Positions 27,040 to 35,635 of a stretch of 64,000 nt of DNA are shown here, one piece after another (positions within the stretch are counted from its first letter, which is position 1; the number at the start of each line of letters is the position of its first letter). A model generated the notes under the pieces. It saw only the letters and a program-made list of their open reading frames with translations. It was not told the origin of the DNA and ran no database searches. The stretch covers positions 4,526,001 through 4,590,000 of the forward strand of contig NZ_AP022314.1 in assembly GCF_009936235.1 (NCBI RefSeq), given 5' to 3'. A program made the translations under genes and the position numbers. Source of the stretch: Mycobacterium xenopi (GTDB taxonomy: Bacteria; Actinomycetota; Actinomycetes; Mycobacteriales; Mycobacteriaceae).

Positions 27040-27623
27040 GCTATCCCTCCGGACCTCCGCCAGCACGGGGCCAACCTGGGTTCCCGCATCAGCCGACTGC
27101 CTCCGATGCACGGATTCCGCCGCCACCCATGAAATTGCGCCAGCCTTCACGCTGGCCTAGCTTCACTGCCCTGTTGCTCGCAGTCATCGGCATAGCCGTT
27201 GGTCTCGTGGGTTGGTTCCGTCCGGTACAGCGCTACGACCGGCCGGGGCCGACTGCACCCAGGCATACAGATCAACAAATCGCTGACGCCAAGACAAACA
27301 TATGTGGTGCCTACCGCACCTCGAAAAATGAGGTGTTCGTTAACACCCATCGGCCCAACCCAGTAGAAGGTGATGAGATCGGCTTGCTTGCCGTTGCCGC
27401 CAACGGTCGACTCGCACCTTATGCCGGAGGTGACCATCTTTTGAAGCGTTTGGCGGCAGAGCCGGCAACGCCTTCGGACTTGGCCGACGCAGTCCGATCA
27501 CTTGCCAACTCGTATGAGGAAGCCGGAATACGCACCCTCAACTACGAGCCAAATTCAGCGCTCGACGCGCTCCGCCACGACATAGACACCGACATAGGCA
27601 AGATAGACGGGTTTTGCAAATGA
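27036..27623 (+). CDS. small single-span membrane protein, Rv3901c-like, paralogue 2
   Basis: 195 residues (MSYPSGPPPARGQPG), Pro-rich N-terminus, membrane span LLLAVIGIAVGLVGWF, and exterior domain with TDQQIADAKTNICGAYRTSKNEV, AVAANGRLAPYAGG and terminal DGFCK. It overlaps paralogue 1 upstream and the large Rv3900c/Rv3899c-like gene downstream, each by four bases, so all three are cotranslated. It is closer to the paralogues at 32318 and 46066 than to paralogue 1. Confidence 0.78.
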   Translation: MSYPSGPPPARGQPGFPHQPTASDARIPPPPMKLRQPSRWPSFTALLLAVIGIAVGLVGWFRPVQRYDRPGPTAPRHTDQQIADAKTNICGAYRTSKNEVFVNTHRPNPVEGDEIGLLAVAANGRLAPYAGGDHLLKRLAAEPATPSDLADAVRSLANSYEEAGIRTLNYEPNSALDALRHDIDTDIGKIDGFCK

Positions 27624-29869
27624 GCGACTCAGCCTCTAAAGATTGGTCGGAAGTCCTCGTTGGTCACCAGCGGCCAAAGGGTCTCGGGATTATTAGCAAT
27701 GTATCAGCAAGTCGAGGAAGCAATGCTGTCGCGCATAATGATTTTGCTAATACGCTAGCGCAGCAGCAATTCACATCGCTGCTCAACCAAGACGGTGTTA
27801 CTGCAGACGACATTCGAGAATCACACTATAGTGGCGAGCAGCATCATCGCCGCGTTGGGGAAACCAATGAGGTGATAAAGTCCTCGTACCAGTCCGCCCA
27901 TGACTCGGGCGCTGAGTTGTTGCGCCAGCTCGATACAATAGCGGAGGATGGGAATTCGAGGATTAAGCAGATTCAAAGCTCCAAAGACCCACTTCCTGTC
28001 AAAGTCGGCAAAATCACCGACGTCGTATTGGACTGCCAAACCCAGGCCAATATCAAGGCAGCGACTCATTGCGACAACGTGTTCACTGAAATTCAGAAGG
28101 TCCTCGACCAACGCGGTATACCATCGTCCGCCCGCCAGTTCGCCAAAGACCATGGGATCGACCTATCCAGCAGCTTTGGATCCCCCAGCAAAGAGGCGGT
28201 GCGCCAGCAAGTAGAGACAGTGCTGAACCGATCCGGTGCCCCCTTCAGCACTCAACCATTAGACAACCCGATCCCACCAGCAGACCAACTGCCCAATTCG
28301 CCCGGCACAACAGCCAACATTGCCCAAAGCGGCCCGACGACACCAGCAATACCGTCTCCATCACCAGCCGCCAATCAGCCAGTTTCATCGCCCGGCACAA
28401 CAGCCAACATTGCCCAAAGCGGCCCGACGACACCAGCAATACCATCTCCATCACCAGCCGCCAATCAGCCAGTCTCATCGCCCGGCACAACAGCCAACAT
28501 TGCCCAAAGCGGCCCGACAACGCCTGGGGCAATGCCTATGCCAATGGCCCGACCTCCTACGCCGCTACCGGCTGCGAGCGCCTTTCCGCCCGTCTCGGCA
28601 CCCAACATGCCGAGCGTGCCGTCGGCGCCAGCGATGCCATCGACCGCCGCCAGGCCTCCTGTGACGCCAGCGAGCCTGTTACACAGTTTCGATCAGGGAA
28701 TGCAGATGGGCGGCCCCGATGTCAGCAGCGGCCAACGCGGTGCCACCGATGGGTCCGGTGGAACCGCAAATGCCGGAGCCGCCGCGCCGACACCGAATGT
28801 TGCTGCGACTTCGCCGGCGAGTGCTCATGTGCCGATAATCGACACTCCGCACGCCCCAGCCGCCGACGTTGCGCCTCTGCCGCCCCCGACGCACGCCCCG
28901 ACCAGCGATGCTGGCACGTCCTACGTCGCCCGGCCAGCGCCGACGGCAACGCCGTCCGCTGCGGCCGCACCCGCTGGGCCATTGCCTGCCTATGGCGCCG
29001 ACATCCGACCGCCGGCCTCGGCAGCTGCCGCACCGCCCACCGCGCCAGCGGGTCCAGCGCCGGCAACTGCGGCGTCGGCGCCGGTCAGCTCATCAAGCAG
29101 TGCCGGCGGGATCAGCCAGCCCGCGGTCATGCGTCGACCCGACACAGTGCCCACGCCCTCGCCAACGCCGGCCGGAGTCGGCGAGCAGGCAGCCCTCGCC
29201 GCGGCGGGCGGTACCACTGCCGGGGCCGCCTCCGCGGCAACAACTGCGAAGGCACGGCTGCAGCGGCTTGTCGACTTCGTCGCCCGCCAGGAGCCGAGGC
29301 TCAACTGGGCCGCCGGCGACCGGCCCGATGGTACTACGGTCCTGGTGACCGACCTTGCCAGCGGCTGGATTCCACCGGAAATCGACATCCCGGTCGGTAT
29401 GCAACTTCGCGATCCGGCCAAGCGTCGCGGTGACCTAGAAAGCCTTCTTGGCGAGGTGACCGTCACTGCCAGCTACACACGCCTACACCAGGTGCCCCCC
29501 GCAGATGATGACGAGCCGGTCCCGACTTCCCCACGAGCCCGGCAGGGACCTGTTGTAGAGGAACTCGGCTGGGAGCTCGGGCAAGCTACCAACTGGCGCG
29601 ACGGGTTACCCCGACTGGCACACACCTTGGCCAAGGCCGCTTCGCGAGGAACTGGGGTACTGGATAAGGAAATCGAGGTACTTCAGGAGCTGCTCGCGGA
29701 ATTCCGCGATCGTGTACTCGACTCGTATCCAGACAACGTCGACGCCGCTGCGGTGGGAAACTGGCAGTTACTTGCGGCGATTGATGCACTCGTCGAGGGC
29801 GACAAGACCGGGGCGAATTACCACTTCGCCTGGTTCCAAGCATTGAGCCACGTGGCTACGGGAGGGTGA
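27620..29869 (+). CDS. large Pro/Ala-rich Rv3900c/Rv3899c-like protein A, intact
   Basis: 749 residues from the ATG at 27620. N-terminal ~220 residues: DWSEVLVGHQRPKGLGIIS, EQHHRRVGETNEVIKSSYQSAH, KITDVVLDCQTQANIKAATHCDN, a helical T7SS-substrate-like domain. Residues ~225-300 are 30-residue tandem repeats and ~300-500 Pro/Ala-rich. The C-terminal ~250 residues (ARLQRLVDFVARQEPRLNW, DLASGWIPPEIDIPVGM, then YHFAWFQALSHV) match my memory of Rv3899c (DUF5631/DUF5632 type). It looks like a fusion of Rv3900c and Rv3899c. A stretch at ~28713-28786 is read in a shifted frame compared with copy B. This is the only uninterrupted copy of four. Confidence 0.8.
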   Translation: MSDSASKDWSEVLVGHQRPKGLGIISNVSASRGSNAVAHNDFANTLAQQQFTSLLNQDGVTADDIRESHYSGEQHHRRVGETNEVIKSSYQSAHDSGAELLRQLDTIAEDGNSRIKQIQSSKDPLPVKVGKITDVVLDCQTQANIKAATHCDNVFTEIQKVLDQRGIPSSARQFAKDHGIDLSSSFGSPSKEAVRQQVETVLNRSGAPFSTQPLDNPIPPADQLPNSPGTTANIAQSGPTTPAIPSPSPAANQPVSSPGTTANIAQSGPTTPAIPSPSPAANQPVSSPGTTANIAQSGPTTPGAMPMPMARPPTPLPAASAFPPVSAPNMPSVPSAPAMPSTAARPPVTPASLLHSFDQGMQMGGPDVSSGQRGATDGSGGTANAGAAAPTPNVAATSPASAHVPIIDTPHAPAADVAPLPPPTHAPTSDAGTSYVARPAPTATPSAAAAPAGPLPAYGADIRPPASAAAAPPTAPAGPAPATAASAPVSSSSSAGGISQPAVMRRPDTVPTPSPTPAGVGEQAALAAAGGTTAGAASAATTAKARLQRLVDFVARQEPRLNWAAGDRPDGTTVLVTDLASGWIPPEIDIPVGMQLRDPAKRRGDLESLLGEVTVTASYTRLHQVPPADDDEPVPTSPRARQGPVVEELGWELGQATNWRDGLPRLAHTLAKAASRGTGVLDKEIEVLQELLAEFRDRVLDSYPDNVDAAAVGNWQLLAAIDALVEGDKTGANYHFAWFQALSHVATGG
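28298..28519 (+). repeat. 90-bp tandem repeat, about 2.5 copies, within protein A
   Basis: Units begin at 28298, 28388 and 28478, each starting TCGCCCGGCACAACAGCC. One full unit encodes 30 residues containing SPGTTANIAQSGPTTPAIP. The copies differ at one or two bases, so the array is young. It lies in the variable linker that differs among the four paralogues. Confidence 0.9.
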
Positions 29870-30785
29870 GGTAATGCCACCAGACCTCCGGATAATCATT
29901 GAGGAATTGGCAGGCGCGTTAGGTCTTCCCCCGCCGCCGATGAGCACGTCGGATCCGGTAGTTCCGCCCGGTGTTCCCTTTGACCAAGCGCTTGCAGCAC
30001 TAGGCCTGGCTGCCAACAGCGGTGATCCCGCCGATAATGCGCAGAGCCAAAAGAATCAGGCCGAACGCGAAGCGAAAGTCAACGACGCGCTGACAAAATT
30101 CCCTGCCAATGAGGACCAATCGGCCCAGATGCTCCAACAGCTGCCACAGATGGCCACCGGCGTTGCCCAGTCAGCGGCGGGTGCCATGGGCGGATTGATG
30201 AACCCGATGATGCAGGTACCCCAGCAAGTCGCCCAGGTGGGCCAGCAGGCGATGCAGGCAGCTATGGGTGCATTTCAGCATGGTGCGGGCAGCGGCGCTG
30301 CGGCGGCTGAAGCCCTGCCGGGTGAGCTGCTCGGCACAGGCGGTGGGCTCGACGGCGGAGCAGCCGAATTGGCAGGCGCCGCGGGCGGTGCGGGGGGCTT
30401 GGGTGGCACCACGCCCGCCGCGATGCTCGGTCCTCCACCGGCCCCTTCGGCCGGTACTGTCCCAATGTCGTCGCCCACTACACCACCGACGTCACCGGCC
30501 GCACCCGAGCCGACAGCGGCGCCGAGGGGCGGGATGGCCGGCATGCCGATGGTGCCGCCAGGCGCCATGCATGGCGCGGGGGACAAGGGCAGCGACGCCA
30601 AGGCCGACACCAAGCGCGTGGTCCCACCCACGGTGAAAAACGGCGCCCCGGTACAGGGACGTATCACCACACCACCAACCGCGCCAGAAGTGGTCAGGCG
30701 CTTGGAAGGAAAGCTGGTGACCACTCGGCGCATCCTTGCGCCTGACGAGAAGCCCGACGACAACAGCCCAAATCAAGATCGCTAA
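28585..30785 (+). repeat. dispersed C-terminal module, copy A
   Basis: From CCGCCCGTCTCGGCACCC onwards this block is almost identical to 33885-34797 (B, truncated), 47597-48513 (C, truncated) and 55148-57349 (D, full). In A and D identity extends through the whole downstream gene. The upstream N-terminal halves of the same genes have clearly diverged. Confidence 0.9.
29874..30785 (+). CDS. Ala/Gly/Met-rich protein in the Rv3898c position, copy 1
   Basis: 303 residues, starting MPPDLRIIIEELAGALGLPPPPMS four bases after the protein A stop. A helical segment QLPQMATGVAQSAAGAMGGL and NPMMQVPQQVAQVGQQAMQA precedes a Gly/Pro-rich region and a basic tail (TRRILAPDEKPDD). It has no signal peptide. 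Such Gln/Met/Ala helices resemble ESX-associated Esp proteins. In M. tuberculosis Rv3898c/Rv3897c occupy this place. Duplicated almost unchanged at 56438. Confidence 0.72.
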   Translation: MPPDLRIIIEELAGALGLPPPPMSTSDPVVPPGVPFDQALAALGLAANSGDPADNAQSQKNQAEREAKVNDALTKFPANEDQSAQMLQQLPQMATGVAQSAAGAMGGLMNPMMQVPQQVAQVGQQAMQAAMGAFQHGAGSGAAAAEALPGELLGTGGGLDGGAAELAGAAGGAGGLGGTTPAAMLGPPPAPSAGTVPMSSPTTPPTSPAAPEPTAAPRGGMAGMPMVPPGAMHGAGDKGSDAKADTKRVVPPTVKNGAPVQGRITTPPTAPEVVRRLEGKLVTTRRILAPDEKPDDNSPNQDR

Positions 30786-30806
30786 CACCCTCGACTTTTC
30801 ATCTAA

Positions 30807-31253
30807 CTAACTCCAAGCGAGCATGCCGCGCCACCCGGCCACGTTGCCGGGGCGGCGCCTCCTGAGTTCAACTTGGACAACCCGCTGGACATAATGAGTC
30901 CAGAGCTCCGCGCACTCTCCGAACAGCACCTGACTGGGAGCGGTGAAACGGTAATCGGACCATTCAGACCAGACGGTGGCGGACTCTCTTATATCCAGGT
31001 CGCAGACGAACGGGGCGCCAGCTACTTCGACATCGGAGACGCATGGAATGCCGCCACCCCGACCGAACGACTCGCCGCCAACCAACATGTGCTGGATGTC
31101 GCCATAGCGAACCGCGACACCGTCACCCTGTCGGTTCCATTCAATATGATAAAACCTGATACTTTTACGGCAGCTGAAATCAGGTACCTTGAATTGCATG
31201 GCTATCGTCAAATAAGCGACACCACATGGGTTCCGGCCGGTGAAGGCGGTTGA
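30807..31253 (+). pseudogene. orphan toxin tip A', no start codon or delivery domain
   Basis: In the toxin frame the sequence reads LTPSEHAAPPGHVAGAAPP, then FNLDNPLDIMSPELRALSEQ, GSGETVIGPF, YIQVADERGASYFDIGDAW and ends DTTWVPAGEGG. It is a diverged version of toxin A's C-terminal domain. It lacks any N-terminal secretion domain or plausible start; only a TTG at 30873 opens a frame. The first 38 bp, 30806-30843, are identical to the linker of the TNT toxin (44918-44955). This is the layout of orphan toxin cassettes in CDI and Rhs loci, kept as recombination donors. Confidence 0.8.
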
Positions 31254-31258
31254 AGAAA

Positions 31259-31699
31259 ATGAAGGCGCTTTTGGAATACTTTTTGGCATATTTTGAATTT
31301 CTTTATCTAGATCCCCGATATCGTATAACGGATTCGAGCACTCGCGGCCTCGCCGCGATCGATGCATCCCTGCGACTTACAGGTCCGACCCTTAGTTGGA
31401 ACTTAACCAACGACCGAGGGCAGATGCAGTTAACCGTCGCACCCACCGAGCTGGCGACGCCAGAAAACTGGTTCTGGGTGTCGCTCATTAGGCAACACTT
31501 AAATGGCGACGACGAGATCGAGTATCTTTCTACTGCGGAAGAGATTGAATGGGCGCGAGAAAACAGCGGTCGCATTGAGCAACTCTTTTCCGATAGTTCT
31601 GCGATCGCCAAGAATTGCGAGGCGCTGAGGACACTGCGGCAATTCAATGCAGAGACATACTGGACTAGATGGAGAAAGCAGCAGGGCTTGGCTCCTTAA
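31259..31699 (+). CDS. putative immunity protein for orphan toxin A'
   Basis: 146 residues from the ATG at 31259 (a TTG at 31250 overlaps the toxin stop). MKALLEYFLAYFEFLYLDPRYRITDS aligns directly with the immunity A start, followed by LSWNLTNDRGQMQLTVAP and WFWVSLIRQHLNGDDE. It ends YWTRWRKQQGLAP. The gene is intact although its toxin has no delivery domain, as expected if it protects against toxin released by neighbours. The last 13 codons are found again at 51097, a stub of a further copy. Confidence 0.8.
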   Translation: MKALLEYFLAYFEFLYLDPRYRITDSSTRGLAAIDASLRLTGPTLSWNLTNDRGQMQLTVAPTELATPENWFWVSLIRQHLNGDDEIEYLSTAEEIEWARENSGRIEQLFSDSSAIAKNCEALRTLRQFNAETYWTRWRKQQGLAP

Positions 31700-32002
31700 C
31701 CAAAGCTCTAGTTAGCTCTTCGGCTGAGAAAGTTCGCTTTTCTTGCCGATCCCAATTACCTGCTAGGGACCACTATCGACGAGCACAGTAGGAACGTTCC
31801 CCAAATCACAGAGGCTTCCACGCGACAGTCACACCCGTCTCTGCGCCCCAGTCAATTTCCTTTCGCGACACGGGAATGTTGCCTCCAAGTGGGCATCATT
31901 GCGGCGAGCTGGGACGAGCATTCACACCACGCACCGTTTACCGCCGCGCGGTGCGCGCCAATGTGGAACGTCGAGCTTACAAGTCACCGATACCATCGCG
32001 AC
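31700..32002 (+). other. intergenic leader copied downstream of the immunity stub
   Basis: No gene is visible. The sequence from the immunity stop onwards (GGCTCCTTAACC, ACCACTATCGA, GGGACGAGCATTCACACC) is repeated with substitutions at 51139-51308 and 52661-52790, on either side of the IS3-family insertion. It carries the leaderless-promoter box TACCAT (31991-31996) in front of a broken membrane-protein gene. Confidence 0.65.
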
Positions 32003-32078
32003 ATTTCAAACACGCCTCCCCGCTGCCTTCCACCAGCTGGAAGCCAGCCCGGGCGCGCGTTGCGGACTGCGCAACTGA
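32003..32078 (+). pseudogene. internally deleted Rv3901c-like membrane protein gene
   Basis: The 5' ~45 bases match the start of the gene at 52791 (AACACGCCTCCC, CCACCAGCTGGAAGCCAGCC), but the start codon has become ATT. The sequence then jumps to the 3' end of that gene (GCGCGCGTTGC, ACTGACGAGTTT). About 500 bp, including the membrane span, is missing. The promoter box and flanks are still recognisable. Confidence 0.75.
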
Positions 32079-32276
32079 CGAGTTTTAGGCGCATGCTCGG
32101 TTAGCGGTTCGTTGTCGTATATGCGACGGCGGCAGGCTTAAAGTTGAATCGACAATATCAGCCTCTTTTGGGGGAATACGTCGGCTACATACGATCGTCG
32201 GGATAACATCTGAAACCTTTTGCAGTAACAGGGATACATCGACTTCGAGTGACAAATGATACCGCGGGACGGAACG

Positions 32277-32317
32277 AGGTGAATACCAGAAGCGGTGACC
32301 AGCGCTAACATAATCCC
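32277..32317 (+). promoter_or_regulatory. conserved leaderless promoter, membrane protein 3
   Basis: TAACAT at 32306-32311, six bases, then ATG. Upstream GGTGAATACCAGAAGCGGTG matches the shared element. The gap 32079-32276 holds nothing else that I can recognise; it parallels 53385-53576. Confidence 0.65.
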
Positions 32318-32914
32318 ATGCCAGATACGCCGCCTCCCGCCGGAGTTCCCGCAGGACCGGGCTACCCTGGACTGCCGCCTCAGACGACGTCCGCGCCGTG
32401 GGGTCCGCCCCCAGCGATGGCGCTACGCAAGCCGTCACGTTGGCTCAGCGTCGCCGCGCTGGTGATCGCGCTCATCGGCCTCGGCGTAGGTATTGTCGGA
32501 TGGTTTCGTCCGGTGTCGCCCGACGTTCATCCAGCCGCCCCGACTACACCCGGCTTCACGGGTCAGCAGATCACTGAAGCTAAGTCGAACATCTGCACCG
32601 CGTACAAGCTCGCGAAAAATGAGGTTGCTGACAACACCCATCGATCCAACCCGGCAGAAGGTGGGGAGGTTAGCCAACTGGCGGTTGCTGCAAACGCTCG
32701 GCTAGCAATTTATGCGGCGGGAGATTATCTTCTGACGCGTCTGGCCGCCGAGCCGGCAACGCCCTCAGACTTGGCAGATTTAGTCCGCTCTCTCGGTAAC
32801 TCATATCAAGAGGCAGGGATGCGTGCCCTCAATAACGCAAGCGATTCTGAGTTAGACCCGTTCCGCCGCGATATAGACGCCAACATAAGCAAGATAGACG
32901 GTCTATGCAAATGA
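32318..32914 (+). CDS. small single-span membrane protein, Rv3901c-like, paralogue 3
   Basis: 198 residues (MPDTPPPAGVPAGPGYPG), with the span VAALVIALIGLGVGIVGWF and the exterior domain TGQQITEAKSNICTAYKLAKNEV, AVAANARLAIYAAGDYLL and terminal DGLCK. It overlaps the large gene B by four bases. Closest in wording to the paralogue at 46066. It follows an orphan toxin-immunity pair, keeping the toxin-immunity-membrane protein order. Confidence 0.8.
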   Translation: MPDTPPPAGVPAGPGYPGLPPQTTSAPWGPPPAMALRKPSRWLSVAALVIALIGLGVGIVGWFRPVSPDVHPAAPTTPGFTGQQITEAKSNICTAYKLAKNEVADNTHRSNPAEGGEVSQLAVAANARLAIYAAGDYLLTRLAAEPATPSDLADLVRSLGNSYQEAGMRALNNASDSELDPFRRDIDANISKIDGLCK

Positions 32915-34863
32915 GCGATTTAACCTCTAAAGACTGGTCAGAAGTCCTCGTAGGTCATCAGCGGCCCAGAGGTCTGTCGATCATTAGTACCGTGCCAGCC
33001 AGTCGGGGAAGCAATGCTGCTGCACACAATTACTTTGCGGACACGCTAGCGCAGCAGCAATTCACCTCATTGCTTAATCAACAAGGTTTTACTGCGGACG
33101 ATATTCGAGGTGCCCATAACGAGGGCGAGCAGCATCATCGCCGCGTTGGAGCAACCAATGAGGTGATAAAGTCATCGTATCAGTCCGCTCATGACTCAGG
33201 CGCTGAATTAATGCGGCAGCTCGATACCATAGCCGAGGATGGGAATTCAAGGATTAAGCAGATTCAAAGCTCCAAGGATCCCCTCCCAATCAAAATCAGC
33301 AAAATCACCGATGTCGTATTGGACTGCCAAACGCAGGCTAATATAAAAGCAGCGACTCATTGTGACAATGTGTTCAGTGAAATTCAGAAGGTTCTCGACC
33401 AGCGAGGTATACCATCATCGGCCCGCCAGTTCGCCAAAGAGCACGGTATCGACCTTGCTGGCAAATTCGGGTCGCCGAATAAGGAGGCCGTGCGGCAACA
33501 AGTAGAGCAAGTGCTCAATGCGTCTGGTGCACCTGCGAGCACTCAACCATTGGATAACCGAATTTCGCCAGCTGACATGCCCACCTCACCGCCGAGCGAG
33601 TCGACATCAAACCTGGGCTTGACACCACCAGCATCACCCCCGCCCAACACTCCCTCAGCGACGTCCCCACTTAACCCCAACGCGGCTCCACCCGAAACCT
33701 CGCCTACAAATTTTGGAGCAGCACCACCGCCTACATCGCCAATCCGTACATCCACCGCGCCCACGACGCCAGCTACAAACTTTGGGACAGCGCCGCCGCC
33801 AACACCAGCAGCCGCTGGGACCGCCGTTCCGGCTCCCACTTCAGGCGGCCCCATAAGGACCCCGCTTCCCGGCACCAGCGCCATTCCGCCCGTCTCGGCA
33901 CCCAACATGCCGAGCGTGCCGTCGGCGCCAGCGATGCCATCGACCGCCGCCAGGCCTCCTGTGACGCCAGCGAGCCTGTTACACAGTTTCGATCAGGGAA
34001 TGCAGATGGGCGCCCCGATGTCAGCAGCGGCCAACGCGGTGCCACCGATGGGTCCGGTGGAACCGCAAATGCCGGAGCCGGCCGCGCCGACACCGAATGT
34101 TGCTGCGACTTCGCCGGCGAGTGCTCATGTGCCGATAATCGACACTCCGCACGCCCCAGCCGCCGACGTTGCGCCTCTGCCGCCCCCGACGCACGCCCCG
34201 ACCAGCGATGCTGGCACGTCCTACGTCGCCCGGCCAGCGCCGACGGCAACGCCGTCCGCTGCGGCCGCACCCGCTGGGCCATTGCCTGCCTATGGCGCCG
34301 ACATCCGACCGCCGGCCTCGGCAGCTGCCGCACCGCCCACCGCGCCAGCGGGTCCAGCGCCGGCAACTGCGGCGTCGGCGCCGGTCAGCTCATCAAGCAG
34401 TGCCGGCGGGATCAGCCAGCCCGCGGTCATGCGTCGACCCGACACAGTGCCCACGCCCTCGCCAACGCCGGCCGGAGTCGGCGAGCAGGCAGCCCTCGCC
34501 GCGGCGGGCGGTACCACTGCCGGGGCCGCCTCCGCGGCAACAACTGCGAAGGCACGGCTGCAGCGGCTTGTCGACTTCGTCGCCCGCCAGGAGCCGAGGC
34601 TCAACTGGGCCGCCGGCGACCGGCCCGATGGTACTACGGTCCTGGTGACCGACCTTGCCAGCGGCTGGATTCCACCGGAAATCGACATCCCGGTCGGTAT
34701 GCAACTTCGCGATCCGGCCAAGCGTCGCGGTGACCTAGAAAGCCTTCTTGGCGAGGTGACCGTCACTGCCAGCTACACACGCCTACACCAGGTGCCCCGG
34801 CCAAGCCCAGTGACGTGGTGTAAGAGTTCGCTCGATCGCGTGACCCTTCGGGTGGCAGTCTAG
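32911..34863 (+). pseudogene. Rv3900c/Rv3899c-like protein B, 3' end cut off by an IS element
   Basis: Starts MSDLTSKDWSEVLVGHQRP and keeps the helical N-terminal domain (ITDVVLDCQTQANIKAATHCDN) and a Pro/Thr-rich linker unlike that of copy A. The conserved module from 33885 reads GAPMSAAANAVPPMGPVEPQM, apparently the ancestral frame. Real sequence ends at TRLHQVP, about 34798, where an IS1081-like element begins. The frame runs on to a stop at 34863 inside the IS. About 100 C-terminal residues and the Rv3898c-like gene are lost. Confidence 0.82.
33885..34797 (+). repeat. dispersed C-terminal module, copy B
   Basis: Same sequence as 28585-29497 at an offset of 5300, apart from single-base frame differences near 34011 and 34080. 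Truncated by the IS element. Confidence 0.9.
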
Positions 34864-35093
34864 GCGGTCAGGGCTGGGGTGGTGTTGGTTTGCTGTCCGG
34901 CGGGCTCGTCGGTGCTGGTCAGTGCTGTGCGGGCGCGGGTGAGCACGTCAAGGCCCAGGTAGCGTCGTCCTTCGATCCATTCGTCGTGTTGTTCGGCCAG
35001 CACGGCACCGACGAGGCGGATGATCGAGGCCCGGTCGGGGAAGATGCCCACGACGTCGGTCCTGCGCCTGATTTCTTTGTTGAGCCGTTCCTT
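34861..35093 (-). pseudogene. IS1081-like transposase, C-terminal part
   Basis: Reads KERLNKEIRRRTDVVGIFPDR, then IIRLVGAVLAEQHDEW, GRRYLGLDVLTRARTAL and ends TPALTA. This is the C-terminal ~77 residues of an IS256-family DDE transposase, including its conserved GIFPDR segment. The upstream part is at 41227-42240, displaced by the inserted recombinase element. Confidence 0.9.
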
Positions 35094-35137
35094 TATCCGG
35101 CCCTCGGGGGGCAGGTCAACTCGTAGCGAATCGGGAT

Positions 35138-35551
35138 TCAGCGTTCAAGGCGTTGGAGGTGGTCGGTGACGGCGTGGGCAACGCGGTCGTGGCGGGCGAC
35201 TTCATCGGTCCAGCCGCGGGTTGCGGCATCGGCTTTGAGGGCTTGGATGTCGGCGAGTTGGCTGGTGAGGGCGTCACGAAATTCGGGTGCGGTGACGTAG
35301 TTGTCGCAGGTTTCGCAGATGTTGGCATACGGGCAGGTGCCGGCGGCTGGATGGCGAGCGCAGTAACCGTGGGCGACACGGGTTTTCAGCATCTCGCTGT
35401 GCAGCCACCCGACTTTGTCGGGCAGGATTGGTTTGCCGACTGGTGTGAGGGTGAACTGGCGGCGCATTTTGCCCATCGCTTCGTCGTAGGCGGCGCGTAG
35501 GGTCGGCGAGGCCAAGGTGGCGTAGCGCAGCGTCATCTGCGGTGTGACGTG
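35138..35551 (-). pseudogene. element A large recombinase, C-terminal fragment
   Basis: Reads HVTPQMTLRYATLASPTLRAAY, with the catalytic Tyr, then GYCARHPAAGTCPYANICETCD, a Cys-rich segment shared with the other large recombinase, and a coiled C-terminus ending at 35138. It is the missing end of the gene at 38533-40062. Element B separates the two in the codon for the His of LLGH. Confidence 0.85.
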
Positions 35552-35635
35552 TTTGATATACGGGTGATCCTCGGCGTGTCTGCCGTGATCCAGCGGGGTG
35601 CGCGCGGATGCTGGCGGCGGGAGGTTGCAGTGTTC

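Noticed and set aside
28298..28519. CRISPR-like direct repeats
   Set aside because: Units are contiguous 90-bp coding repeats without spacers.
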